64,000 nt of DNA from Siccirubricoccus phaeus (GCF_008360935.1 NZ_SRXO01000009.1:1-64000), one strand, 5' to 3'; numbered from the stretch's first letter, positions 41,569-49,784 are shown. Notes: generated by a model from the letters alone, not told the origin. Translations and numbers: made by a program.

Positions 41569-43024
41569 GGCGGGTTGTCTAGCGCGGGGGCTTCGGCGGG
41601 GGCCAGCGCTGCCTCTGCTGGGGGCGCTGCTGGCCCTGCCGGGCTGCGAGACCATGGGCAATCTCGGCCGCGACGTCTTCGGCGGCGGCCCGTCCCAGGG
41701 CAGCCCGGGCTTCGTCCGCGGCTTCCTCGGCGGCGTGGCGGCGGAGGACCCGGCGGCGGCGCTCGCCGCGCGCCAGGTGCTCTCGGCCGGCGGCTCGGCG
41801 ACGGATGCGGCGGTGGCGGCGGGCTTCACCATGGCGGTGACCCTGCCATCCCGCGTCGGCCTCGGCGGCGGCGGCGCCTGCCTGATCTTCGACCCGGCCA
41901 AGGGCGGCACTGATGCCATCATGTTCCTGCCCGGGGCCCGCCCGGCCTCGCCCCAGGCGGACCGGCCGGCGGCGGTGCCGCTGCTGGCCCGCGGGCTCTT
42001 CGCCCTGCATACCAGGAAGCCGGTCCGGCCCTTCGAGGAGCTGATGGCGGCGGCCGAGCAGGCCGCCCGCTTCGGCACGGAGGTGAGCCGCGGCCTCGCC
42101 GCCGACCTCGCCGCCGTTTCCGGGCCGCTGTTTGCCGACCCCGGCGCCAGGGCGGTGTTCGCCCGGCCGGATGGCCGGCCGAAAGGCCCCGGGGAGGCGC
42201 TGGCGCAGCCGGAGCTGGCGGCGAGCCTCGGCCAGCTCCGCCTGGCCGGTGTGGGGGACATGCACCAGGGCGCCCTGGCCAGGCGGCTGGACCAGACCGC
42301 GGCCTCGAGCGGCTCCGGCCTGACCTACGAGATGCTGCGGGCCGCCCTGCCGGACCTGCTGCAGCCCTTCGAGCGGGAGAGCCGCGGCGGCGACCGCATC
42401 GCCTTCCTGCCGCCGCCGGCCGATGGCGGCGTGGCGGCGGCCGCGGCCTTCGAGGCGCTGCGCAACGGTGCCACGGCAGAGGCGGCGGCCGCCCAGGCGC
42501 TGGCGGTGGCCGGCACGCTGCGGCGCCAGGGGGGCGACCCGGCGGCGCTGGTGGCGGCGCAAGGGTTGCCGCCCTGGAACCCGCCGGCGCTGCCCGCCTC
42601 GGCCGGGCTGGTGGTGTTCGACCGCACCGGCATGGCGGTGACCTGCGCCTTCACCCTGAACAATCTGTTCGGCACCGGGCGGATGGCGCCGGGCATGGGC
42701 TTCCTGCTGGCGGCGGCGCCAGGGCTGGGGCAGGTGCAGCCGCCGCTCCTCTCGGCGGCCATAGCCTACAACCCGAATCTGCGGGCCTTCCGCATGGGGC
42801 TGGCGGGCTCGGGCCAGGAGGCGGCGCCGATGGCGGTGGCCTGGCCGGCGGCGCAGCATCTGCTGAACCGCGTGCTGCCGGCGGCGGCGCTGGAAGGGCA
42901 GGGGGGGCCGGGGCGGACGCAGCTCGGCGCCTGCCTGAACTACCTGCCGGGATATCCGGACCGCTGCGTGGCGCTGACGGATCCGCAGGGCAGCGGGGTG
43001 GCGCTGGGGGCGATCGACAACTGA
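41567..43024 (+). CDS. gamma-glutamyltransferase-like lipoprotein, nucleophile not conserved
   Basis: A 485-residue predicted lipoprotein: basic start LARGLRRG, hydrophobic core, lipobox ALPGC with Cys27. The body is a divergent gamma-glutamyltranspeptidase: AARQVLSAGGSATDAAVAAGFTM and SRVGLGGGGACLIFD match the large-subunit start, and FDRTGMAVTCAFTLNNLFGTGRMAPG matches the small subunit. The usual TTHxS(V/I) self-cleavage motif is absent; the aligned position reads SAGLVV, placing Ser345 where the catalytic Thr should be. It may be a pseudoenzyme or use Ser. The ATG overlaps that of the M48 gene on the other strand (CATG), so each promoter must lie within the other gene. Confidence 0.8.
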   Translation: MAGCLARGLRRGPALPLLGALLALPGCETMGNLGRDVFGGGPSQGSPGFVRGFLGGVAAEDPAAALAARQVLSAGGSATDAAVAAGFTMAVTLPSRVGLGGGGACLIFDPAKGGTDAIMFLPGARPASPQADRPAAVPLLARGLFALHTRKPVRPFEELMAAAEQAARFGTEVSRGLAADLAAVSGPLFADPGARAVFARPDGRPKGPGEALAQPELAASLGQLRLAGVGDMHQGALARRLDQTAASSGSGLTYEMLRAALPDLLQPFERESRGGDRIAFLPPPADGGVAAAAAFEALRNGATAEAAAAQALAVAGTLRRQGGDPAALVAAQGLPPWNPPALPASAGLVVFDRTGMAVTCAFTLNNLFGTGRMAPGMGFLLAAAPGLGQVQPPLLSAAIAYNPNLRAFRMGLAGSGQEAAPMAVAWPAAQHLLNRVLPAAALEGQGGPGRTQLGACLNYLPGYPDRCVALTDPQGSGVALGAIDN

Positions 43025-43027
43025 GCG

Positions 43028-43165
43028 GGGGCTTCGCCCGTTGGCGACAGTGCCGCCAACCCCCCACCAGGGGCGCTGCCCCTGGACCCCGCCGTGGACC
43101 GGACCGGTCCCCGGACCCCGGTCCGAGTTTCAGACCCGAGGGTTGAAGCTGCCGACTCTTTCCCC
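43028..43165. repeat. long GC-rich dispersed repeat after the GGT-like gene
   Basis: GGGGCGCTGCCCC, GGACCGGACCGGTCCCCGG, CCCCGGTCCGAGTTTCAGA and CTGCCGACTC follow each other. The central 39 bp also occur at 54680–54720. Members of this family lie at 44396, 47060, 50553, 54630 and 55283, mostly right after stop codons; the hairpins probably terminate transcription. Confidence 0.8.
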
Positions 43166-43224
43166 CCTTGGCGGGGGCGGGCCCCTGCATTCTTCCGGCC
43201 GCCCCGCCCTGCTACTCTGCCGCC

Positions 43225-44391
43225 ATGCTGAAGACCGGCCGCGGGGCCGAGGCCCCGCCTTTCCTCGTCATGGACGTCATCGCCGCGGCCAATGCCCGCG
43301 CCGCCACCCTGCCGCCCGCCGCCCCCGGCATCCTGCGCATGGAGGTGGGCCAGCCCGGCACCGGCGCCCCGCGCGGCGCCACCCAGGCGGTGGTCCGCGC
43401 GCTCGAGGCCGGCTCCCCCATGGGCTATACCGAGGCCTTCGGCCTGCCCGGCCTGCGCCACCGCCTCTCCCGCCACTACGCCGAGCGCTACGGCGTCCCG
43501 GTGCCGGCGGAACGGATCGCCGTGACGGTCGGGGCTTCCGGCGCCTTTCCCCTGGCCTTCCTGGCGGCGTTCGACCCCGGCGACGCCGTCGCCATGGCGG
43601 CGCCCTTCTACCCGCCCTATGCCAATATCCTCACCGCCCTCGGCATGCGGCCCCAGCTTCTGGAATGCGGGCCGGCGACGCGCTGGCAGCCCAGCCTCGC
43701 CATGCTCCAGGGGCTGGACCCGAAGCCGGAGGGGCTGATCCTCGCCAGCCCCTGCAACCCCGCCGGCACCATGCTGCCGCCGGAGGAATTCACCACCATC
43801 GCCCGCTGGTGCCATGCGAACGGGGTGCGGCTGGTCTCGGACGAGATCTATCACGGCCTGACCTACGGCACCGTCGCCGAGACCACCGCGGCTGGGCTGA
43901 CCCCCAGCACCGTGGTGGTGAACAGCTTCTCCAAGTATTTCTCCATGACCGGCTGGCGGATCGGCTGGCTGGTGCTGCCGGAGGATCTGGTCCGGCCGGT
44001 GGAATGCCTGGCGCAGAACCTGTTCATCTCCGCACCGCATGTCGCCCAGGTGGCGGCGGAGGCGGCCTTCGACTGCCGGGCGGAGCTGGAGGAGAACCTG
44101 GCCCGCTACCGCCGCAGCCGCGCTTTGCTGCTGCGGGAGCTGCCGCGGGCAGGGCTCGACCGGATCGCGGCGGCGGATGGTGCCTTCTACCTGTGGGCGG
44201 ATGTCGGCCATCTGACGAATGACAGCGTCGCCTTCTGCCGCCGGCTGCTGGCAGAGGCGGGGATCGCCGCAACCCCCGGGGTGGATTTCGACCCGGGGCG
44301 GGGCGGGCGCTTTATGCGGCTTTCCTATTGCGGGCCGGAGGCGGAGATGGCCGAGGCGCCGGGGCGGATCGCACGGTTCCTGGGGCGGTAG
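43225..44391 (+). CDS. class I/II pyridoxal-phosphate aminotransferase
   Basis: A 388-residue fold-type I PLP enzyme. GQPGTGAPRGA is the N-terminal substrate region, MGYTEAFGLPGLRHRLS the next segment, ASPCNPAGTMLP the conserved Asn region, LVSDEIYHGLTYG the Asp/Tyr pair, and SFSKYFSMTGWRIGW carries the Schiff-base Lys237 and a phosphate-binding Arg. It probably uses aspartate or aromatic/branched amino acids with 2-oxoglutarate. ATG at 43225 is preferred. It stands alone between two repeat elements; substrate not determinable. Confidence 0.92.
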   Translation: MLKTGRGAEAPPFLVMDVIAAANARAATLPPAAPGILRMEVGQPGTGAPRGATQAVVRALEAGSPMGYTEAFGLPGLRHRLSRHYAERYGVPVPAERIAVTVGASGAFPLAFLAAFDPGDAVAMAAPFYPPYANILTALGMRPQLLECGPATRWQPSLAMLQGLDPKPEGLILASPCNPAGTMLPPEEFTTIARWCHANGVRLVSDEIYHGLTYGTVAETTAAGLTPSTVVVNSFSKYFSMTGWRIGWLVLPEDLVRPVECLAQNLFISAPHVAQVAAEAAFDCRAELEENLARYRRSRALLLRELPRAGLDRIAAADGAFYLWADVGHLTNDSVAFCRRLLAEAGIAATPGVDFDPGRGGRFMRLSYCGPEAEMAEAPGRIARFLGR

Positions 44392-44395
44392 CGCC

Positions 44396-44557
44396 CCACG
44401 GTGGCGTTAGGGGCTCCGCCCCATAGGCGGTAGTTCAGGGAAAAGCGAAGAAAACAGGAAGAAGGATCGGAGGCTTTGCCTCCGAACCCCCACCGGGGAG
44501 GCAAGCGCCTCCCCGGACCCCGGCCTGAGTTTGGATCCGAGGTTTGAACCTGCCGAC
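44396..44557. repeat. long GC-rich dispersed repeat between convergent genes
   Basis: GGGGCTCCGCCCC, GGAGGCTTTGCCTCC, ACCGGGGAGGCAAGCGCCTCCCCGG, CCCCGGCCTGAGTTTGGATC and AACCTGCCGACTCA follow in the same order as at 43028 and 54630. It lies between convergent genes and likely acts as a two-way terminator. Confidence 0.8.
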
Positions 44558-44914
44558 TCAAGGCAGGTCGAGGAACGCCGCGTTGCTGTCCGCCGGCGCC
44601 TGGTCGCGGCGCTCCGCCGGGCCGTAATCCCGCAGCACCGCGGCGACCCGCAGCCGGTAGCCGGCGAACAGCCCCGCCCGGCCCGCGGCCTGGCTCGCCC
44701 GGTGCTCCGCATGGGTCCGCCAGCGGGCCACCGCCGCCTCATCCTCCCAGAAGGAGAGGCTGAGCAGCTTCGCCGGATTGGTCAGGCTGCGGAAGCGCTC
44801 CACCGAGATGAAGCCGGGGATTTGCGCGAGCTCGGTTCGGAGGCGGCCGGCATGGTCCAGATAATTCTCCAGCTTCCCCTCAGCCGGCTCCACCTCGAAG
44901 ATCACCGCGATCAT
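44558..44914 (-). CDS. antibiotic biosynthesis monooxygenase (ABM) domain protein
   Basis: A 118-residue dimeric alpha+beta barrel protein of the ABM family. MIAVIFEVEPAEGKLENYLDHAGRLRTELAQIPGFISVERFRSL and LLSLSFWEDEAAVARWRTHAEHRASQ are the standard two halves. Members are cofactor-free monooxygenases, heme-degrading enzymes or proteins without known reaction. The C-terminus has a 25-residue tail not seen in the core domain. Single-gene unit. Confidence 0.9.
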   Translation of the reverse strand: MIAVIFEVEPAEGKLENYLDHAGRLRTELAQIPGFISVERFRSLTNPAKLLSLSFWEDEAAVARWRTHAEHRASQAAGRAGLFAGYRLRVAAVLRDYGPAERRDQAPADSNAAFLDLP

Positions 44915-44936
44915 TGGCCGTTCCCGAACTCATGAT

Positions 44937-44999
44937 TTCCAAAGGCCTTTCGGCCTTTGGCGGGTGGGAGTTTGAGGGAGGGCGGCGTCCTCCCTCAAC
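44937..44999. repeat. partial copy of the CCAAAGGCC hairpin repeat
   Basis: CCAAAGGCC-TTTC-GGCCTTTGG followed by TTTGAGGGAGGGCGGCGTCCTCCCTCAA, the last two hairpins of the elements at 15420 and 36625. Here it sits between two divergent starts, not at a 3' end. Confidence 0.75.
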
Positions 45000-45063
45000 A
45001 CCCGAACTGGTCGCTTCGGTCCGGGGCGAAGCGTCGCCCGCCCTTCGCTGCTAACCTGCTTGC

Positions 45064-45771
45064 ATGTCCACCCCCGCCGCCTTTGCCGGCCTCGCCGCCC
45101 TGATGGGCGACCCCGCCCGTGCTGCCATGCTGCAGGCCCTGCTCTCCGGCGAGGCCCTGACCGCCGGCGAGCTGGCCCGCGCCGCCGGCATCGGCGCCCC
45201 GGCCGCCAGCGCGCATCTCGCGCGGCTGGCCGAGGGTGGGCTGGTCCTGGTCCATCCCCAGGGCCGCCACCGCTATCACCGCCTGGCCGGCGAGGAGGTT
45301 GCCGCGGCCATCGAGATGCTGGGCGGCCTCGCCACCGCCGTCGCCCCTGCCCGTCGCTGGCCGCATGGCGAGGAATTCCGCCAGGCCCGCCTGTGCTACG
45401 ACCACCTCGCCGGCCGCCTTGGCGTCGCCCTGCATGGCGCGCTGACGGGCCGGGGCTGGATCGCCCCCGCCCCCGGCGGCTGGCAGGCGACCGGGGCAGG
45501 GGAGGCGGGCCTCGCCGCCCTGGGCGTGGACCTGACCGCCGCCCGCCGCGCCCGCCGCTTCGCCTGCGACTGCATGGACTGGTCGGAGCGCCGCGCCCAT
45601 CTGGCCGGCGGGCTGGGCCGGGAGATCGCTGCCTGCTGCCTGCGCCGCCACTGGCTGCGCCGCCTGCCGCCGCTGCGGGAGGGCGATCCGCTCGGCCGCC
45701 GCCGCCTGGCCCTGACGCCGGAGGGCGCCAGGCAGCTCGATGCCGCGCTCGGGGTGAGGCTGGCGGCGTGA
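45064..45771 (+). CDS. ArsR-type helix-turn-helix regulator with C-terminal extension
   Basis: A 235-residue winged-helix protein. The N-terminal ArsR domain is clear: LAALMGDPARAAMLQALLSGEALTAGELARAAGIGAPAASAHLARL, then QGRHRYHRLAGEEVAAAIE. The C-terminal 130 residues carry several cysteines (RLCYDHLAG, RFACDCMDWSERRAHLAG, AACCLRRHWLRR) that could bind metal or sense redox state; this CYDHLAG/CxDWSERR layout is typical of a subgroup of longer ArsR proteins. It overlaps the MFS transporter by four bases, so it probably controls export or uptake by that carrier. Confidence 0.92.
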   Translation: MSTPAAFAGLAALMGDPARAAMLQALLSGEALTAGELARAAGIGAPAASAHLARLAEGGLVLVHPQGRHRYHRLAGEEVAAAIEMLGGLATAVAPARRWPHGEEFRQARLCYDHLAGRLGVALHGALTGRGWIAPAPGGWQATGAGEAGLAALGVDLTAARRARRFACDCMDWSERRAHLAGGLGREIAACCLRRHWLRRLPPLREGDPLGRRRLALTPEGARQLDAALGVRLAA

Positions 45772-47015
45772 GGGATGGCGAGCTGCCCCCGGGCGCCGAG
45801 GGCACGGATCACGGCGCCCGCCGCCGCCTGTTCTACGCCCTGGCGCTGATGACCGGGGCCAGCCAGTTCCACCGCGCCGCGCTGGGCGTGGTGGGGCCGG
45901 AGCTGGCCGCCGATCTCGGCGCCGGGCCGGCGCTGCTGGGGGCGGCGAATGGCGCCTTCTTCCTGGCGCTGCTGCTGCTGCAGGTGCCGGTGGGGCTGGC
46001 GCTGGACCGGCTGGGGCCGCGGCTGACGGTGGCGGCGCTGTCGCTGCCGGCCGCGCTGGGCGCGCTGGGCCAGGCGTTGGCGCCGGAGGGCGGCTGGTTC
46101 CTGCTCGCCCGCTTCGTGCTGGGGCTGGGCTGTGCGGCCTCCTTCATGGGGGCGGTGGTGCTGGCGGCGCGCTGGCATGGCGGGCCGGCGCTGACCACGG
46201 CGCTGGCCCGCATCTTCGCCAGCAGCCAGGCGGGCGTGCTGCTGGCCGGGGCGCCCTTCGCCTGGGTCTCGGGGCTGCTGGGCTGGCGCGGGGCCTATGC
46301 GGTCTCGGCGGCGATGACGCTGGGGCTGGCCTGGCTGTGGTGGCGCTGGGCGCGGGACGACCCGCCGGACCGCCCCCGCCCGCACCGCCCGGCCGAGGGG
46401 CTGGGGGAGGCGCTGCGCGGGCAGCTCACCGTCTGGCGGACGCCGGGGCTGCTGCCGGTGCTGGCCATGCATCTGGTGGGCTATGCCGCCGCGGCGACAG
46501 TGCTGGCGGTCTGGGCCGGGTCCTATCTGGCGGAGGTGCATGGCCTGGCCCCCGGGCCGCGCGGCGCGGTGCTCGGCGCCATGGGCGGCGCGCTGGTGCT
46601 GGGGCTGCTCGGCATCGGCCCGCTGGAGCGGCGGCTGAACACGCGGAAATGGCTGGTCGCGGCCTGCTGCCTGGGGGCGGCGGTGTCGCTGGGCTTGCTG
46701 GCGGCCCGGCCGGGGGCGCCGCTGCCGGCGGCGGTGGCGCTGCTGGTGCTGCTCTGCCTCTTCAGCGCCTTTCCGGTGGTGGTGGTGGCGCATGGCCGCA
46801 GCCTGTTCCCGGACCATCTGGTCGGGCGCGGCGCCACCACGGTGAATCTGGCCCAGACCCTGGGCAGCGCCGCCCTGCCGGCGCTGACCGGCTGGGCGGT
46901 GGCGGTGGCGCCGGCCGGCGAGGCCTGGCCGATCGCCTTCGGCACGCTGGCGGGCTGCCTGCTGCTGGGGCTGGCGGGCTACCTGACCGGCCGGGACGCG
47001 CCGCCGAGGGGATGA
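45768..47015 (+). CDS. MFS transporter
   Basis: A 415-residue major facilitator with about twelve membrane helices. ALMTGASQFHRAALGVVGPELAADLG starts the first helix pair; PVGLALDRLGPRLTVAALSL is the conserved loop between helices 2 and 3. The second half begins near GLLPVLAMHLVGYAAAATVL. The start is the GTG at 45768 overlapping the ArsR stop (GTGA). It is likely regulated by the ArsR-type gene before it; substrate unknown. Confidence 0.92.
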   Translation: MRDGELPPGAEGTDHGARRRLFYALALMTGASQFHRAALGVVGPELAADLGAGPALLGAANGAFFLALLLLQVPVGLALDRLGPRLTVAALSLPAALGALGQALAPEGGWFLLARFVLGLGCAASFMGAVVLAARWHGGPALTTALARIFASSQAGVLLAGAPFAWVSGLLGWRGAYAVSAAMTLGLAWLWWRWARDDPPDRPRPHRPAEGLGEALRGQLTVWRTPGLLPVLAMHLVGYAAAATVLAVWAGSYLAEVHGLAPGPRGAVLGAMGGALVLGLLGIGPLERRLNTRKWLVAACCLGAAVSLGLLAARPGAPLPAAVALLVLLCLFSAFPVVVVAHGRSLFPDHLVGRGATTVNLAQTLGSAALPALTGWAVAVAPAGEAWPIAFGTLAGCLLLGLAGYLTGRDAPPRG

Positions 47016-47059
47016 CGTGAGGGGGGCACATGGCGATGGCGCCGATCTGCCAGGAATGG

Positions 47060-47185
47060 GGACGCCGCCCTCGAACCCCCGGCAAAGGGCGCCGGCTCGT
47101 TGGCGGCGGTGCCCCCAACCCCGTCGGGGCCAAGGCTTGGCCCCGAACCCCGCCCTGAGGCTGCAAGTTGAGCCGTCGGGTCTGA
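47060..47185. repeat. long GC-rich dispersed repeat (diverged copy)
   Basis: CCCCCAACCCCGTCGGGGCCAAGGCTTGGCCCCGAACCCCGCCCTGAGGCTGCAAG follows the order of the family at 43028 and 50553 but is more diverged. It opens a 605-bp gene-free region (47016–47620) consisting almost completely of repeats. Confidence 0.65.
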
Positions 47186-47192
47186 ACTGAAG

Positions 47193-47417
47193 CTAGTGTC
47201 CCGCTTCCGCAGTCCTGCGGACTTCGTTCTCGGGCCACCAGCTTGTGTTTTCAGTGGCCTGCTTGTCCGCTGCCTTCGCTGGAAATCCAGCGAACTTCGC
47301 GGGCAGGACACTAGAGCGGGATCGGTTGAGCTGCGCTCACCCGCCCCGCTCTAGCTCATTGTTCGGTCGCGTGATTCACGGTTTCGGTCGATTCGACCTC
47401 AACCGATCACGCTCTAG
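47193..47417. repeat. chain of CTAG-jointed palindromic modules
   Basis: CTAG sites at 47193, 47311, 47351 and 47414 divide the stretch into three modules. The first (47193–47314) has perfect 9-bp ends CTAGTGTCC/GGACACTAG and contains the 26-bp match to 236–261. The second (47311–47354) equals 38437–38480 inverted. The third (47351–47417) contains GTTCGGTCGCGTGATTCA, matching 38413–38434 inverted. Neighbouring modules share their CTAG. Confidence 0.9.
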
Positions 47418-47540
47418 GGTCCGGGGAGGGGCTTCCCCTCCCCGGTGGGGGTTGGCTGCACGGCCGCCAACAGGCAAAGCCCCGACCTTCTTCCTGTTCT
47501 CTTAAGCTGGCGCCTATGGGGACGGCGCCCCCGATCTTCA
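47417..47540. repeat. GC-rich dispersed repeat, inverted copy
   Basis: GGGTCCGGGGAGGGGCTTCCCCTCCCCGGTGGGGGTT, then AAAGCCCCGACCTTCTTCCTGTTCT and GGCGCCTATGGGGACGGCGCCCCC. The order is that of 44396–44557 read in reverse complement. The leader of the aldolase gene starts after it. Confidence 0.7.
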
Positions 47541-47620
47541 CCCGCGCCCGCACCATCAGCGCCGATTGACCCCGCCGCCCCCGCATGGTGCGCTCCCCCC
47601 GCCTCAGGGGAGAGAACGCC

Positions 47621-48406
47621 ATGCCCATCGTACCCAACCATGTGAAGCAGCGGCTGCAGAAGGATGAGCTCGCCCTCGGCTTCGGGGTGCATCACATGCG
47701 CGGCGCCGCGGTCGGCATGCTGGCCGCCGCCGCCGGCTTCGACTGGCTGTTCATCGACATGGAGCACGGCGCGACCTCGGTCCATGAGGCGACGCAGATC
47801 GCCATCGCCGCGCTGAACCAGGGCGTCACCCCCATCGTGCGGGTCTGCAAGGACGCCGTGTTCGAGGGCACGCGGGCGCTCGACAATGGCGCCATGGGCG
47901 TCGTCGTGCCGCATGTGGACACTGCCGAGGAGGCCAGGGCGGTGGCGGATGCCTATCGCTTCCCGCCGGTCGGCACCCGGTCCTGGGGTGGCCCGCCCTT
48001 CGCCTATAATTTCAGGCCGCCGGCGGTGGCCGAGGCGCAGGTGGAGCTGAACAAGGAAATCCTGGTCACGGTGATGATCGAGACGCCGGAGGCGGTCGCC
48101 AACGCCGCCGCCATCGCCGCCGTGCCGGGGATCGATGCGCTGATGATCGGCACCTCGGACCTCACCGCCTCCATGGGGATCGCCGGCCAGATCGGGCATG
48201 AGCGGGTGCAGGCCGCCTACAAGACCGTTGCCGATGCCTGCAAATCCGCCGGCAAGGTGCTGGGCATGGGCGGCGTGTATGACGAGACCTGGGCCGCGGC
48301 CTACATCAAGCTGGGCGCCCGGCTGCTGCTCAGCGGCTCGGATCACAATCTGCTGCTGGCCGGCGCCTCGGCGCGCAGCAAATTCCTCCGCGGCCTGCAG
48401 GGCTGA
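47621..48406 (+). CDS. HpcH/HpaI aldolase family protein
   Basis: A 261-residue class II pyruvate aldolase-type TIM barrel. FGVHHMRGAAVGMLAAAAGFDWLFIDMEHG (with the catalytic-type His and metal loops), PIVRVCKDAVFEGTRALDNGAMGVVVPHVDT, TVMIETPEAV (metal Glu) and DALMIGTSDLTASMG (metal Asp) are present. It cleaves or forms 4-hydroxy-2-oxo acids. ATG 47621 has AGGGGAGAG ahead and is preferred over an in-frame start 36 bases upstream. Possible substrate class: hydroxy-ketoacids from aromatic or sugar-acid breakdown. Confidence 0.92.
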   Translation: MPIVPNHVKQRLQKDELALGFGVHHMRGAAVGMLAAAAGFDWLFIDMEHGATSVHEATQIAIAALNQGVTPIVRVCKDAVFEGTRALDNGAMGVVVPHVDTAEEARAVADAYRFPPVGTRSWGGPPFAYNFRPPAVAEAQVELNKEILVTVMIETPEAVANAAAIAAVPGIDALMIGTSDLTASMGIAGQIGHERVQAAYKTVADACKSAGKVLGMGGVYDETWAAAYIKLGARLLLSGSDHNLLLAGASARSKFLRGLQG

Positions 48407-48466
48407 GGGGGGGGGCCTGAAAGGGCTGAGCCTGAAAGCCTGGCCGGTATCGCGCAGGGCCGGCGT

Positions 48467-48494
48467 GGCCGCCGGGCGCCGCAGCCCGGCGGCC
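48467..48494 (+). terminator. strong GC hairpin downstream of the aldolase
   Basis: GGCCGCCGGGC (48467–48477) and GCCCGGCGGCC (48484–48494) are perfect 11-bp arms around a six-base loop, extended by GCAGGGCC…GGCCCTGC outside. There is no clear T-run, so it may slow polymerase rather than terminate fully. The rest of 48407–48678 shows no gene. Confidence 0.5.
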
Positions 48495-48678
48495 CTGCCT
48501 TTGGCCGGCCGGTCAAGGGGAAGATGCGAGACGGGGCAGAGGCGCGGTGCGCCCTTCCGGCGCCTGTCAGCTCGGCTCGGCGCCGGCCGCGCCGCTTCCG
48601 GCCCAGCTCAGCCGGGCGCCGGCCGCGCCTGCCCGGCCAAGGCAAGGCACATTTCCCGGCAGGCGGCATCGAGAGACT

Positions 48679-48693
48679 TGCGAATGGTTCTCA
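48679..48693. promoter_or_regulatory. Fur/Irr-like dyad before the iron genes
   Basis: TGCGAAT-G-GTTCTCA is a 7-1-7 imperfect palindrome (five of seven pairs), AT-richer than its surroundings, 35 bp before the Fe3+ binding protein start. The spacing and layout resemble iron-responsive Fur-type boxes of alphaproteobacteria. The iron function of the three genes downstream supports this reading. Confidence 0.5.
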
Positions 48694-48728
48694 CTCTCGC
48701 TATCACCGCTGGCGTGACGGAGTGACCC

Positions 48729-49784
48729 ATGCGCCCTCCCCGACGCATTTCTGGCCGACGCATTCCTGGCCGCCGCATCCTCGGCCTGCTGGCCGCCGCC
48801 ATGGCCCTGCCCGGCGCCGCGCTGGCGCAGGAGGTCAACCTCTACTCCTCCCGCCACTATGACAGCGACCGCGCCCTCTACGCCGAATTCACCAAGGAAA
48901 CCGGCATCCGCGTCCGCCTGATCGAGGGCGATGCCGACCAGCTCATCGAGCGCATCCGCAACGAGGGGGCGAACAGCCCCGCCGATGTCTTCATCACCGT
49001 CGATGCCGCGCGCCTCGCCCGCGCCGCGCATGCAGGCGTGCTGGCGCCGGTGCAGTCCCAGGTGATCGCCGGCCGGGTGCCGGAGGGGCTGCGCGACCCG
49101 GGCGGCACCTGGTTCGCCGTCTCCCAGCGCGCCCGCGTCATCATGTATGACAAGGAGCGCGGCGCGCCGCAGGGCCTGACGCGCTACGAGGATCTGGCGG
49201 ATGACCGCTTCCGCGGCATGATCTGCGTCCGCAGCAGCAACCACCCCTACAATATCAGCCTCGCCGCCTCGATCCTCGCCGCCAACGGGCCGGAACGGAC
49301 GGAGGAATGGGCCAAGGGTGTCGCCGCCAACCTCGCCCGGCCGCCCCAGGGCGGGGATCGCGACCAGTTCCGCGCCATCCCCGCCGGCCAGTGCCAGCTC
49401 GCCATCTCCAACACCTATTACTTGGCAGCCTTCGGCGCCTCCCAGCGCGCCGAGGACCAGGCGCTGTTCCAGCGGATCGGGGTGATCTTCCCGAACCAGG
49501 GGCAGGGCGACCGCGGGGCGCATGTGAACATCTCCGGCGCCGGGCTGGTGAAGACCGCGCCGCACCGGGCGGATGCCATCCGCTTCCTGGAATTCCTCGT
49601 CTCCGACAAGGCGCAGGAAATGTTCGCCCTGGGGAACATGGAATACCCGGCCGTGCCGGAAGCGCCGCTGCACCCGGCCCTGACCGCCATGGGCAGCTTC
49701 CGCGGCGAGAAGGTGGACGCCGAGCGGACCAACACCAATGCCGGGCCGGCGCTGCAGATCATGCAGCGCGCCGGCTGGCGCTGA
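48729..49784 (+). CDS. Fe(3+) ABC transporter substrate-binding protein (FbpA/FutA type)
   Basis: A 351-residue periplasmic ferric-binding protein. The signal peptide is arginine-rich (GRRIPGRRILGLLAAAMAL) with likely cleavage after ALA at 33. EVNLYSSRHYDSDRALYAEF carries a conserved Tyr; NTYYLAAFGAS holds the Tyr-Tyr iron-binding pair; LIEGDADQLIERI is the hinge region. The permease and ATPase genes that would complete the importer are not next to it. It heads an iron block with Bfd and bacterioferritin, behind a Fur-like dyad. Confidence 0.93.
   Translation: MRPPRRISGRRIPGRRILGLLAAAMALPGAALAQEVNLYSSRHYDSDRALYAEFTKETGIRVRLIEGDADQLIERIRNEGANSPADVFITVDAARLARAAHAGVLAPVQSQVIAGRVPEGLRDPGGTWFAVSQRARVIMYDKERGAPQGLTRYEDLADDRFRGMICVRSSNHPYNISLAASILAANGPERTEEWAKGVAANLARPPQGGDRDQFRAIPAGQCQLAISNTYYLAAFGASQRAEDQALFQRIGVIFPNQGQGDRGAHVNISGAGLVKTAPHRADAIRFLEFLVSDKAQEMFALGNMEYPAVPEAPLHPALTAMGSFRGEKVDAERTNTNAGPALQIMQRAGWR

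Noticed and set aside
47193-47417. Palindromic stretch as a tRNA or attachment site
   Set aside because: No cloverleaf, no T-loop consensus and no integrase gene in the window; modules recur elsewhere as repeats.
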